Source: Planctomycetota bacterium
GTDB taxonomy: Bacteria > Planctomycetota > Phycisphaerae > Phycisphaerales > SM1A02
Assembly (NCBI GenBank): GCA_016873115.1
Contig: VGYB01000004.1
Span: 40,582 to 104,581, forward strand
DNA: 64,000 nt
Direction of reading: 5' to 3'
In this document: positions 47,567-55,569 of the stretch, piece after piece
Numbering within the stretch: the stretch's first letter is position 1
Layout: the number at the start of each line of letters is the position of its first letter
Position numbers and translations under genes: made by a program
Notes under the pieces: generated by a model
The model's input: only the letters and a program-made list of their open reading frames with translations
Databases searched by the model: none
Told to the model about the DNA's origin: nothing

Positions 47567-48226
47567 TCAGAGGCCCGGGGGAAGCGCGGTGGTGTCGTTG
47601 ATCGGGACACCGCGGACCTTGAGCTGCTCGACCGCGATCATGTTCTGCGGATTCAAGCCATACGCCTGGCGGAACCGGCGGGTGGCCTCGTCGGACTTCT
47701 GGATGCGCGCGAGCAGCATGCCGGCCTGCACATAGGTGCTGGCGCGCACGGGAGCACTGAGGCCGTCATCGACCGTGATCGCGGAGTTCGTGGCGTTGAG
47801 CGCCGTGTCGTAATCGCCGATCTGCTCGGCGTACATGGCGAGCGCGTTGTAGGCGATCGGCGAACTCATGGCCGCACCCGTGCTGCGCAGGAGGGCGTAG
47901 AGCTTGGGGTACTCCTTCTGCAGATAGAGCACCTCGGCGAACGCGACGGCGACATCGACATTGTTGGGCTTGGAGGCGGCCGCGAGCTCGAGCGCCGCAC
48001 GAGCCGTGTTCAGCTCACCGAGGTTGGTGGTGGCGACGCCGTACCAGTAGTTGACCTTCCAGTCGGCAGGTGCGGCATCGATGATCGGCTTGAGTTCGGC
48101 GGCGGCCTCGCTCCAGCGCTGGTGCTCGCAATAGTGCTTGGCGAGACTGACCGCCTTCTCGGTGGGCTGGGGACCCTGGCAGGCGGCAGCGGCGAGTGCC
48201 GCAACGATGAAGAGCGTCTTTCTCAT
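47567..48226 (-). CDS. TPR-like lipoprotein
   Basis: 219 aa with a lipoprotein signal (MRKTLFIVAALAAAACQG; lipobox AAAC). The mature part is helical and repeats the TPR pattern of about 34 residues (WSEAAAELKPIIDAAPADW, YWYGVATTNLGELNTARAAL, DYDTALNATNSAITVDDG, SDEATRRFRQAYGLNPQN). It probably holds other envelope proteins together. A GTG two codons earlier is the alternative start. A TATGAT hexamer lies 26 bases before the ATG. Confidence 0.8.
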   Translation of the reverse strand: MRKTLFIVAALAAAACQGPQPTEKAVSLAKHYCEHQRWSEAAAELKPIIDAAPADWKVNYWYGVATTNLGELNTARAALELAAASKPNNVDVAVAFAEVLYLQKEYPKLYALLRSTGAAMSSPIAYNALAMYAEQIGDYDTALNATNSAITVDDGLSAPVRASTYVQAGMLLARIQKSDEATRRFRQAYGLNPQNMIAVEQLKVRGVPINDTTALPPGL

Positions 48227-48274
48227 GGTCACGATTCCGTTCGTTGGGCGCGATCATACGACTCCGGCGAGGAC

Positions 48275-48280
48275 TAGTCT
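48275..48280 (+). promoter_or_regulatory. -10-like TAGTCT, probable leaderless start
   Basis: Ends 6 bases before the GTG at 48287, which helps to choose that GTG as the start. Confidence 0.5.
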
Positions 48281-48286
48281 GCCCCT

Positions 48287-48703
48287 GTGCAGCAGGATGC
48301 GTGGATTCTCCCGGGTCTTCTGGCACGGGCCGCTGGGCACCCGCTTCGGTGGGTCCTGCTGCACCACGCCTGCCCGGTGCGGGGTGACCACTTCGATTGG
48401 ATGTTCGAGCCCCCGGATGAGGCTGCTCCCCTGCCGAGCGCCCGGGTCCGGGCCGAGCCAGCCTCGATCACCATCGGTGGGCAACTGCGCCTTGAACCGG
48501 CACCCAACCACCGCCGCGACTATCTCGACGCACCAGCAGCACCCCGGCAACCTTCGGGGGGCCATGGCACCCTGCGGCGGATCGCGGCGGGATCGTGGTG
48601 CTCGGACGGGCGGCTGATCACGCTGCGGCAGGACCATGGCGACAACCAGACCTGGCTCGCCCTGCCTTCGGCCGCCGAACTCACCCTGGAACGCATCGCA
48701 TGA
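48287..48703 (+). CDS. Stand-alone LigD-phosphoesterase-like protein
   Basis: 138 aa. RWVLLHHACPVRGDHFDWMFE and the later APNHRRDYLDAP and SGGHGTLRRIAAGSW follow the order seen in small planctomycete proteins that carry the DNA polymerase ligase N-terminal (3'-phosphoesterase) fold, where the first block reads like RHDHPxxHWDxMLE. The assignment is from memory of that pattern. Two of the expected histidines are present (LLHHACP, GDHFDW). It would act on 3' ends in DNA repair if active. It is translationally coupled to the DUF456-like gene (ATGA). Confidence 0.55.
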   Translation: MQQDAWILPGLLARAAGHPLRWVLLHHACPVRGDHFDWMFEPPDEAAPLPSARVRAEPASITIGGQLRLEPAPNHRRDYLDAPAAPRQPSGGHGTLRRIAAGSWCSDGRLITLRQDHGDNQTWLALPSAAELTLERIA

Positions 48704-49236
48704 CCCACCTCCTGATGGCAACGGTCTTCACCCTCTTCGGCGCCGGCTGCGTGATGCTGGTCCTGTTCGGCCTGCCCGGCGGCTGGCTGCTCCTGGGCAC
48801 CGCGGTCGCGGTGGAACTGCTTGACCACCATGTGTCGGGGGTGCCGCAGGTCACCTTCGGCTGGGGGTGGCTGATGGCGATCGGCGTGGTGCTTGCCTTG
48901 GGCGAGTTCGCGGAGTTCATCGGTGGCGCTGCCGGTGCGAAGACGGGCGGCGCAAGCGCGCGGGGTGTCTTCGGCAGCCTGGTCGGCGGCTTCATCGGCG
49001 CCGTCGTCGGCACGCTGGTGTTCGCGGTGCCGCTCCTGAGCACGCTTGCGGGCGCTCTGATCGGTGCTGGCGTGGGTGCCTCGGTGGGCGAACTCACCCG
49101 ACCGGGGATGACGGTGCGCCGCTCGATCAAACCGATCGCGGGTGCGGTTGTCGGTCGGCTCCTGGGCACGATGCTCAAGCTGCCGTTCACGATCCTGGCG
49201 TGGCTGGCCCTGAGCGTGCTCGCCTACCTGCGGTGA
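48700..49236 (+). CDS. DUF456-like membrane protein
   Basis: 178 aa, very hydrophobic with five or so helices and many glycines: VLFGLPGGWLLLGTAVAVELL, LGEFAEFIGGAAGAKTGGAS, GVFGSLVGGFIGAVVGTLVF, AGALIGAGVGASVGEL. The order helix, LGEFxEFxxGxxGAKxxGAS, GxxxGGxxGA is that of the DUF456 family. Function of the family is unknown to me. The start overlaps the stop of the preceding gene. Confidence 0.8.
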   Translation: MTHLLMATVFTLFGAGCVMLVLFGLPGGWLLLGTAVAVELLDHHVSGVPQVTFGWGWLMAIGVVLALGEFAEFIGGAAGAKTGGASARGVFGSLVGGFIGAVVGTLVFAVPLLSTLAGALIGAGVGASVGELTRPGMTVRRSIKPIAGAVVGRLLGTMLKLPFTILAWLALSVLAYLR

Positions 49237-49264
49237 ACGAAGTGCCAGCGCACCGGGTGCGCGA

Positions 49265-50587
49265 TCAGCGAGCGACGAGAGTCGCCAGCCCGGCCGCCGC
49301 GACCATGCGCTGCTCGCCGGTGGCCATGTCCTTCAGCGCGACCTGACCCTCGGATGCCTCGGCACCGACGATGCACGCAAAGCGTGCGCGGCACTTGGCG
49401 GCATCGCCCAGCAGCTTGCCGATGTTGCGACTGGCCTTGGCGCTGTGACGGGCGTGCAAGCCGGCGCGACGGAGGTTCGCACGCAACCGATGCATGATGG
49501 GATCGAACGCCGGATCTGCGCTGATGAAGTAGCAGTCCGGCCGCGGCAGGAGTTCCGCCGCGCGCTCTGGTGCCAGCAGGCCGCGGTCGGCAAGCGTCAG
49601 GCCCAGCACCACATCGCCCATGCCGAAGCCGACCGCACCAAGGCTCGGCCCACCGAAGAGTTCGATGAGCCCGTCGTAGCGGCCACCGCCGGCGATCGCA
49701 CGCTCGGCACCGCTGGCTTCGTGGATCTCGAAGACCACGCCGGTGTAGTAGGCGAGCCCGCGCACGATGCCGAGGTCGAACTCGCACCACGCGGCCAGGT
49801 CCATCGCCTCCAAGACCGAAACCAGCGCAGCCAGGTCCGCAACATCGGAGGCGGGAACGCCCAGCGCCGCGACCACGCCATCGATCCCGGACGACAGCGG
49901 TACACGCTTGCGGGCCAGCTCATTGAAGCGAGCGAGCGCAGCCGATGGCAGGGCGAGCGCGGCGGCCCGCTGGGCGAACTCCTCGGGAGGCAGCCTGTCG
50001 CGGCGATCGAGCAGTTCGAAGGCGCCGGCCATGGAGGCATCGGGCACGCCGAGTGCGCGGAGCGCAGCGGCCACGGCACCGCGGTGACTGAGCTTCACCC
50101 GCACGGCATCGGCACCAAGGCCGAGTCGCTCGAGCGCCAGGATCGCGCAGCCGATCACCTCGGCATCCGATTCGGCACTTGGCGGACCGATGAGGTCCAC
50201 ATTCCACTGCACGAACTCGCGCAGGCGGCCGCGCTGCGGGCGCTCGGCACGGAAGTGCACGGGAATCGCGAACCACTTGGTCGGCAGCGCCAGGCTGGCG
50301 CCCTTGGCGGCGGCCATGCGGGCGAGCGTGGGCGTGAACTCGGGGCGCAACGCGAAATCGTTGTCGCCACCCGCGCGCCGGAACGAGAACAGCTCGTTGA
50401 CGATCCCCTGCCCGCTCTTGACCGTGTAGAGCTCAAGATGCTCGAAGGTCGGGCCCTCGATCTCGTCGAACCCACAATCGATGCTCGCCGAGCGCCAGGC
50501 CGACTCGATGTGACGCCGTACGGCCATCTCCGGTGGGAAGAAGTCGCGCGTGCCCTTGGGTGCCTGGAACTTCGGACTGGATGCCAT
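49265..50587 (-). CDS. hisS: Histidyl-tRNA synthetase
   Basis: Class II synthetase, 440 aa. GTRDFFPPEMAVRRHIE at the N-terminus, motif 2 region FRAERPQRGRLREFVQWNVD, the histidine A motif GLAYYTGVVFEIH and GGGRYDGLIE, then a C-terminal anticodon-binding domain (RRAGLHARHSAKASRNIGKLL). The usual LVLRPEGT block reads FALRPEFTPTLAR, which is common in this branch. The promoter hexamer ends 6 bases before the ATG, so the transcript is probably leaderless. Confidence 0.95.
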   Translation of the reverse strand: MASSPKFQAPKGTRDFFPPEMAVRRHIESAWRSASIDCGFDEIEGPTFEHLELYTVKSGQGIVNELFSFRRAGGDNDFALRPEFTPTLARMAAAKGASLALPTKWFAIPVHFRAERPQRGRLREFVQWNVDLIGPPSAESDAEVIGCAILALERLGLGADAVRVKLSHRGAVAAALRALGVPDASMAGAFELLDRRDRLPPEEFAQRAAALALPSAALARFNELARKRVPLSSGIDGVVAALGVPASDVADLAALVSVLEAMDLAAWCEFDLGIVRGLAYYTGVVFEIHEASGAERAIAGGGRYDGLIELFGGPSLGAVGFGMGDVVLGLTLADRGLLAPERAAELLPRPDCYFISADPAFDPIMHRLRANLRRAGLHARHSAKASRNIGKLLGDAAKCRARFACIVGAEASEGQVALKDMATGEQRMVAAAGLATLVAR

Positions 50588-50593
50588 GGGTGC

Positions 50594-50599
50594 AGGATA
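50594..50599 (-). promoter_or_regulatory. -10-like TATCCT, probable leaderless start of hisS
   Basis: On the minus strand the hexamer ends 6 bases before the hisS ATG. It lies 30 bases from the divergent -10 of the ABC operon. Confidence 0.5.
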
Positions 50600-50628
50600 G
50601 GGACTGCCGGCTTGATCCGCGGCCGCGC

Positions 50629-50634
50629 TAGGCT
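50629..50634 (+). promoter_or_regulatory. -10-like TAGGCT, probable leaderless start of the ABC operon
   Basis: Ends 7 bases before the ATG at 50642. Confidence 0.5.
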
Positions 50635-50641
50635 TGGCCCC

Positions 50642-52579
50642 ATGCGAGGTTGGCGTGGACTGCTGGTGGGCATGCTGCTGATCGCGGCGGCGGCTTCGGC
50701 CCTGCTGCTGACCGATCGGTCGGGCCGCCGCACCGCGCAGGCAGCGACCGCGCGGCGCGTGGCGATCATCCAGGCCAGCAGCATCCCGGCGTTCGACCTC
50801 GCCGCGCGAGGCGTGCTCACGGCGCTTGAGTCCGCCGGCTACACGAGCGCCGGCGGGAGCGAACTCAGGCGCTTCAACGCCGAGGCGGACCTGGGCACGC
50901 TGAATCAGCTCTGCTCCGAAGTCGCCAACGCGCCGTTCGATCTCGTCGTCACGATCGGCACCACGAGTGCGCAGGCGTTCCTGCGCTCCAACAAGCGCTC
51001 GCTGCCCCATGTGTTCGGGGTCGTGGCCGACCCCACCGCGTTCGGGGTTGCCCTCGGCGAGTGGCGCGAGGGTGCTCGCCCCCCCAATGTGACGGGCATG
51101 GGCGCGCTGATCGATCTGCCGAAACTGCTCGATGCGCTGCAGGCCGCCGCCCCGAACGCGCGCACCATCGGCACGATCTGGAACCCCTCGGAGGCCAACG
51201 CCGACCTGTACGCGAAGCGGTTGTTCGCCGAGGCGGACCGCCGCGGCATGAAGGTCATCAGCGCATCGGCGAGCGATGCAGCCGGAATCCTCGAAGCCGC
51301 GACCGGCGTGATGGCGCAGCCGATCGATGTGATGCTCTTCCTGCCCGACACGAGCGTGACGATCGCCTCGTCGACGATCCTGCAGGCCGCGCAGAAGCGG
51401 AAGGTGCCGGTCATCGGCACCTTCCCCGAGAGCGTGGATGGCGGCAGCATCCTGAACCTTGGCATGGACTGGCCGGGCATCGGTACGCAGGTCGGCGAGC
51501 TTGCGGCGCGCGTCCTCAGGGGCACGCCGCCATCGGCAATTCCGGTCGTCGACCGGCCCGAGATGGTGTGGACCGTGAACCTTGCCTCGGCCGCTGCGTT
51601 CGGATGGAGCGTGCCAGAGGCGATCGTGGACAGTGCGACGATCGTGATCGCAGCCGATGGAACGCGACGGGAGCGGCTGGCGACCAAGCCCCGCGTCCAT
51701 GTCATCGCCTATTCGAATGCGGCGTTCACCGACGAGGTGCTCGACGGGATCAAGGACGGCTTCGTCGGACAGAAGCTCACGCCCGGCGAGGGCATCGAGC
51801 TGTCGATCGTGAACGCCCAGGGCGACATGAGCACGCTGAACCAGCTCGTCGTCGATGGTGTGGCGTCGCGGCCGGCGTTGATCATGTCCATCTCGACACC
51901 GAGCCTGCAGGCCCTGCTCAAGCGCAATGACCGGATCCCCTGCGTCTTCACGACGGTCTTCGATCCCTATGTGACCGGTGTCGGCACCGAGCCGACCAAG
52001 CACCATCCGCTCTTCACGGGCGTGACGAGCCACAGCGACTTCCCGCGGCTGATCGAGGTGGTGCGTGCGGCCTGGCCCAAGGCCAAGCGCCTGGGCTCGG
52101 TGTATTGCCCGAGCGAGGACAACAGCGTGGCCGCACGCGATGAACTCGCGACACTGGCCAAGGCGGCGGGCATGGAGCTCATCAGTTCGCCGGCCGAGCG
52201 CGCCAGCGACATGGCGACGGCGGCCGAGGCGGTCATCTCGCAGGGCATCGATGTCTTCACCCAGATCAGCGACAACATCGCCAGCGGTTCGTTCCCGGTG
52301 GTCGGCACGGTCTGCGATCGCGCGCGACTGCCCTTGGTGGGCACGCTGACCCGGTTCATCAACGAGGGTGCGGTCATCGTCGTCGCCCGCGACTACCACC
52401 TCATCGGCGTGCAGGGCGCGGAGAAGGCGGCGGCCATCCTGCGGGGCGCCGACCCCGCGACGATCCCGATCGAGGATCCGCGGACGAGCCTCCTGCTTCT
52501 CAACGAGGGCCGAGCGAAGCAGCTCGGCGTGACGCTGCCTGCGTCGATCGAGCGGCAACTGGACCGGAGGGTGCCCTGA
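50642..52579 (+). CDS. ABC transporter substrate-binding protein with two tandem binding domains
   Basis: 645 aa. A single N-terminal hydrophobic helix (LLVGMLLIAAAASALLL) exports or anchors it. Two copies of the ABC_sub_bind (TrpX-like, PF04392-type) fold follow, about residues 38-335 and 350-640. Corresponding blocks are ADLGTLNQLCSEV with LVVTIGTTSAQAF in the first and GDMSTLNQLVVDG with LIMSISTPSLQAL in the second; DPTAFGVALGE pairs with FDPYVTGVGTEP, and VIGTFPESVDGG with VVGTVCDRARLP. It heads a four-gene operon with a STAS protein, permease and ATPase. Substrate may be an amino acid or other small organic, as for TrpXYZ relatives, but this is not shown. Confidence 0.88.
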   Translation: MRGWRGLLVGMLLIAAAASALLLTDRSGRRTAQAATARRVAIIQASSIPAFDLAARGVLTALESAGYTSAGGSELRRFNAEADLGTLNQLCSEVANAPFDLVVTIGTTSAQAFLRSNKRSLPHVFGVVADPTAFGVALGEWREGARPPNVTGMGALIDLPKLLDALQAAAPNARTIGTIWNPSEANADLYAKRLFAEADRRGMKVISASASDAAGILEAATGVMAQPIDVMLFLPDTSVTIASSTILQAAQKRKVPVIGTFPESVDGGSILNLGMDWPGIGTQVGELAARVLRGTPPSAIPVVDRPEMVWTVNLASAAAFGWSVPEAIVDSATIVIAADGTRRERLATKPRVHVIAYSNAAFTDEVLDGIKDGFVGQKLTPGEGIELSIVNAQGDMSTLNQLVVDGVASRPALIMSISTPSLQALLKRNDRIPCVFTTVFDPYVTGVGTEPTKHHPLFTGVTSHSDFPRLIEVVRAAWPKAKRLGSVYCPSEDNSVAARDELATLAKAAGMELISSPAERASDMATAAEAVISQGIDVFTQISDNIASGSFPVVGTVCDRARLPLVGTLTRFINEGAVIVVARDYHLIGVQGAEKAAAILRGADPATIPIEDPRTSLLLLNEGRAKQLGVTLPASIERQLDRRVP

Positions 52580-53751
52580 TGCGGATCGAGGTGCAGCAAG
52601 AGGGTCGCTCCGCACGCGTGACCGTGGATGGTCGCCTCGATGCCGCGTGGTCGGACACCTTCACCGCGCGCATGGATGAACTCGTGCGGGCAGGTGCCGA
52701 CACGATCGTGGTCGATGCGGCCCAGATGACCTTCCTGAGCAGCCTCGGGATCAGGTGCCTGATCACGCTCTCGCAGCGGTTGCGGGCGGTGGGCGGAAGC
52801 TTCCGCTTGAGCAATCCGAGCGAGTCCGTCCGCAAGGTGATCGACATCGCGCGACTGGGGCCGATCCTGCTGGTGTCATCGAACCACGCCGTCGCTGCGC
52901 CAGTGACGGCCGTGGCGTTCAGCGGCGATGGCTTCACCGGCGAACGCCGCGTGCTCGAGGAGCGCGCACAGGTCCGTGTGGAATCGATCGAGCCGTCGAG
53001 TGCACCGCAGGCCTGGCGCGGCGGTGCGAGCACGATCTTCCTCGGGTACGCCGCCCTGGCAAGCGCTGCGGCCGACGCGCGCGGTCGCTTCGGCGAATGC
53101 CTGGCGATCGCCGGTGCGCTCGCGGTGCAGCCGATCGACAGCCCTGAACCGGATTTCATGGACCAAGGCAACGGAGCGATGCCCGCCTGGATCCATGCAG
53201 GCATCGATGTCTCGGGTGCGATGCGGCACTTTGCCCACATCGAGGCGATCGATGATCCAGGCGTGGCGGTGAGCTCGATCGTGCGCGCGTGCATCGCCGC
53301 GGAGGGAGGTCCGATCGCGATCTCGATCGCCGGACTGAGCGCGGGGCTCTGCGGCGCGGCGGCGCGCACGAGCCCTGACGGCTGGACCACGCCACTGGAT
53401 CCACGCGACGGTGACGGCGTGCGCAAGAGACTCCGGTTCACCGGCGAGCCATCATGGATCGGCGAGAGCACGCTGATCGCCGGGATCGCGGGCGCACCCG
53501 GATGCGGTGTCCCGGGCCTCGTTCCCTTGGCCGATGGCGTGCACGCGCACCTGCACGGACTGGCGTGCGCCTTCCGTGCCTTGCCGCGCACAGCCACACC
53601 ACTGGCCACGGTCGCACGGCAGCTCGTGCTGGAGCAGCCGATCCGCGGCATCGTCCACCTGGTCGATGATCCGCGGGCCGACGGTGCGGGCCGGAGCAAG
53701 GTGCGTCGCGCGTGCGTGTGGTGGTCGCCACTGGCCGGAGGTGGGCGATGA
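52579..53751 (+). CDS. STAS-domain protein with large unknown C-terminal domain
   Basis: 390 aa, soluble. Residues 1-105 are a STAS fold like anti-sigma-factor antagonists: VTVDGRLDAAWSDTF, then VVDAAQMTFLSSLGIRCLI, which keeps a serine where SpoIIAA is phosphorylated (FxDSSG there, FLSSLG here). Residues about 140-385 form a second domain I cannot name, with GRFGECLAIAGALAVQP, AGLSAGLCGAAARTSP and GIVHLVDDPRADGAG. The start shares one base with the stop of the substrate-binding gene, and the stop overlaps the permease start, so it is made together with the transporter and probably controls or senses it. Confidence 0.8.
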   Translation: MRIEVQQEGRSARVTVDGRLDAAWSDTFTARMDELVRAGADTIVVDAAQMTFLSSLGIRCLITLSQRLRAVGGSFRLSNPSESVRKVIDIARLGPILLVSSNHAVAAPVTAVAFSGDGFTGERRVLEERAQVRVESIEPSSAPQAWRGGASTIFLGYAALASAAADARGRFGECLAIAGALAVQPIDSPEPDFMDQGNGAMPAWIHAGIDVSGAMRHFAHIEAIDDPGVAVSSIVRACIAAEGGPIAISIAGLSAGLCGAAARTSPDGWTTPLDPRDGDGVRKRLRFTGEPSWIGESTLIAGIAGAPGCGVPGLVPLADGVHAHLHGLACAFRALPRTATPLATVARQLVLEQPIRGIVHLVDDPRADGAGRSKVRRACVWWSPLAGGGR

Positions 53752-54710
53752 CCGTGCTGCTCTCGACGATCGCGCTCGGGCTCGTGCTCGCGCTGGTCGG
53801 CTACGGCGTGTACCTGAGCTTCCGCGTGCTGCAGTTCCCCGACCTCACGGTCGATGGATCGTTCACGCTCGGTGCAGCGACGGCGGCCGCGCTCATGCTC
53901 GCGGGCTGGGATCCCTTCGCGGCCACGGCGATCGCCGCGCTCACGGGCGCACTCGCGGGGCTGGCCACCGCAGTGATGGCGACACGACTGGGGATCGAGG
54001 GCATCCTCGCCGGGATCCTCTCGATGACGGCGCTCTACTCGATCAACCTGCGCGTGATGGGGCGCAGCAACCTCGGGCTGGTGGGCGTCAAGACGATCTT
54101 CTCCCCGGCCGATGCGCTCGTCCGTCGGCTCGCCGGCGGCCCCGAGGTCATGCTCTGGGGACAGGCCGTGCCGAGCGATGTGGTGGCGCAGGCGCTGACG
54201 GCGCTGGTCGCCGTCCTCGTCGTCGCAGCGGTGCTCTGGTGGTTCCTGCGTACGGAGCTCGGCAGCGCGCTGCGAGCTGGCGGCGACAACCCCCGCATGA
54301 TCCGTGCGCTCGGCGTGAGCCACGAGTGGCTCGTGACGCTCGGCCTGATGCTCGGGAACGCGCTCGTCGCTGCCGGTGGCGCCGCGTTCGCGCAGCTCAA
54401 CGCCTTCGCCGATGCGAGCATGGGCATCGGCATCGTCGTGATCGGCCTGGCCAGCATGATCATCGGGCGCGCCTTGGTCGGCCAAGCCGCAGCGCTCCCG
54501 GTGCTCCTGGCCAGCGTCCTCGTGGGGAGCGTCCTCTTCCGCATGCTGGTGGCGATCGCGATCCGGACCGGGCTCGAGCCGAACGACCTGCGCATGATCA
54601 CGGCGGTCGTGGTGCTCATCGTGCTCGTGGTGCCGGGGCTCTTCACCCGCCTGACCGGATCCACGCTCCTGTCGCTGCGCACGAAGGGAGGCCCTCGTGC
54701 TGCGTCTTGA
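53748..54710 (+). CDS. ABC transporter permease
   Basis: 320 aa with eight or nine transmembrane helices. YGVYLSFRVLQFPDLTVDGSF near residue 20 is the hallmark of permeases that pair with ABC_sub_bind proteins (the TrpY-like branch of the LivH/LivM superfamily). ELGSALRAGGDNPRMIRALGVS is the cytoplasmic EAA-like loop that meets the ATPase. A single permease suggests a homodimer in the membrane. Start chosen at the ATGA overlap with the STAS gene. Confidence 0.92.
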   Translation: MTVLLSTIALGLVLALVGYGVYLSFRVLQFPDLTVDGSFTLGAATAAALMLAGWDPFAATAIAALTGALAGLATAVMATRLGIEGILAGILSMTALYSINLRVMGRSNLGLVGVKTIFSPADALVRRLAGGPEVMLWGQAVPSDVVAQALTALVAVLVVAAVLWWFLRTELGSALRAGGDNPRMIRALGVSHEWLVTLGLMLGNALVAAGGAAFAQLNAFADASMGIGIVVIGLASMIIGRALVGQAAALPVLLASVLVGSVLFRMLVAIAIRTGLEPNDLRMITAVVVLIVLVVPGLFTRLTGSTLLSLRTKGGPRAAS

Positions 54711-55509
54711 AGGCGTCTCGAAGAGCTTCTTCCCCGGGACGCCGGGTGAAGTGCGCGCCCTGCGCTCGGTCGACCTCGAACTCGCCACGGGGTCGTGGAC
54801 GATCGTGATCGGCACCAATGGCAGCGGCAAGAGCACGCTGCAGGGTGCGGTGTCGGGAGCATTCCCCATTGATCGTGGGCGGATCTGGATCGACGAGGTC
54901 GAGGTCACCGGGCGATCCGAGCATGTACGCGCGCGCTGGATCGGCCGTGTGTTCCAGGATCCCTTCGCCGGGAGCGCGCCGAGCCTGACGGTCGCGGAGA
55001 ACCTGGCGCTCGCCGAGCGGCGTGGACAGCGGCGTGGGCTCCGGCAACTGATCCGCTCGAGTTCCCGCGCACGCTGGCGCGAGGCGCTCGCCGAGATCGG
55101 GCTGGGTCTGGAGTCCCGGCTCGATGATCCGATCGGACTGCTCTCGGGCGGCCAGCGCCAGGCGATCACGCTGGTGATGGCGTCGCTCGCGCGCCCCCGA
55201 CTGCTCCTGCTTGATGAGCACACCGCTGCGCTCGATCCCCGCAGTGCCGAGCTCGTGATCGCCCTCACGCGCCGCATCATCGAGCGCGACGGCCTGACCG
55301 CGCTCATGGTCACGCACAGCATGTCCCAGGCGGCCTCGCTCGGCGATCGGCTCATCGCCATGCATCGTGGCAGGCCGTGGCTGGATGTCCGGGGCGATGC
55401 CAAGCGCGTCTGGCGCGCCGAGCGGCTGCATGAGCTCTTCAGCGAGATGCGCCGCGAGGACCGCTTCGACGACGCATCCGTGCGGATCGTGGTGCCGGCG
55501 TACCGCTGA
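54697..55509 (+). CDS. ABC transporter ATP-binding protein
   Basis: 270 aa. Walker A IGTNGSGKST, Q-loop GRVFQDPFAGSAPSLTVAEN, signature LSGGQRQAITLVMA, Walker B LLLLDEHTAALDPRSAE, and H-loop MVTHSMSQA are all intact. The wording of the Q-loop and DEHTAALDP is typical of TrpZ-like ATPases. It starts at GTG 14 bases inside the permease gene. Last gene of the operon. Confidence 0.94.
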   Translation: MLRLEGVSKSFFPGTPGEVRALRSVDLELATGSWTIVIGTNGSGKSTLQGAVSGAFPIDRGRIWIDEVEVTGRSEHVRARWIGRVFQDPFAGSAPSLTVAENLALAERRGQRRGLRQLIRSSSRARWREALAEIGLGLESRLDDPIGLLSGGQRQAITLVMASLARPRLLLLDEHTAALDPRSAELVIALTRRIIERDGLTALMVTHSMSQAASLGDRLIAMHRGRPWLDVRGDAKRVWRAERLHELFSEMRREDRFDDASVRIVVPAYR

Positions 55510-55569
55510 ATGGGCGGCAAGGGGGAGTGCATGCCGCCCTGCCGGGTCGAGACTACGATTGCCCTTCCT

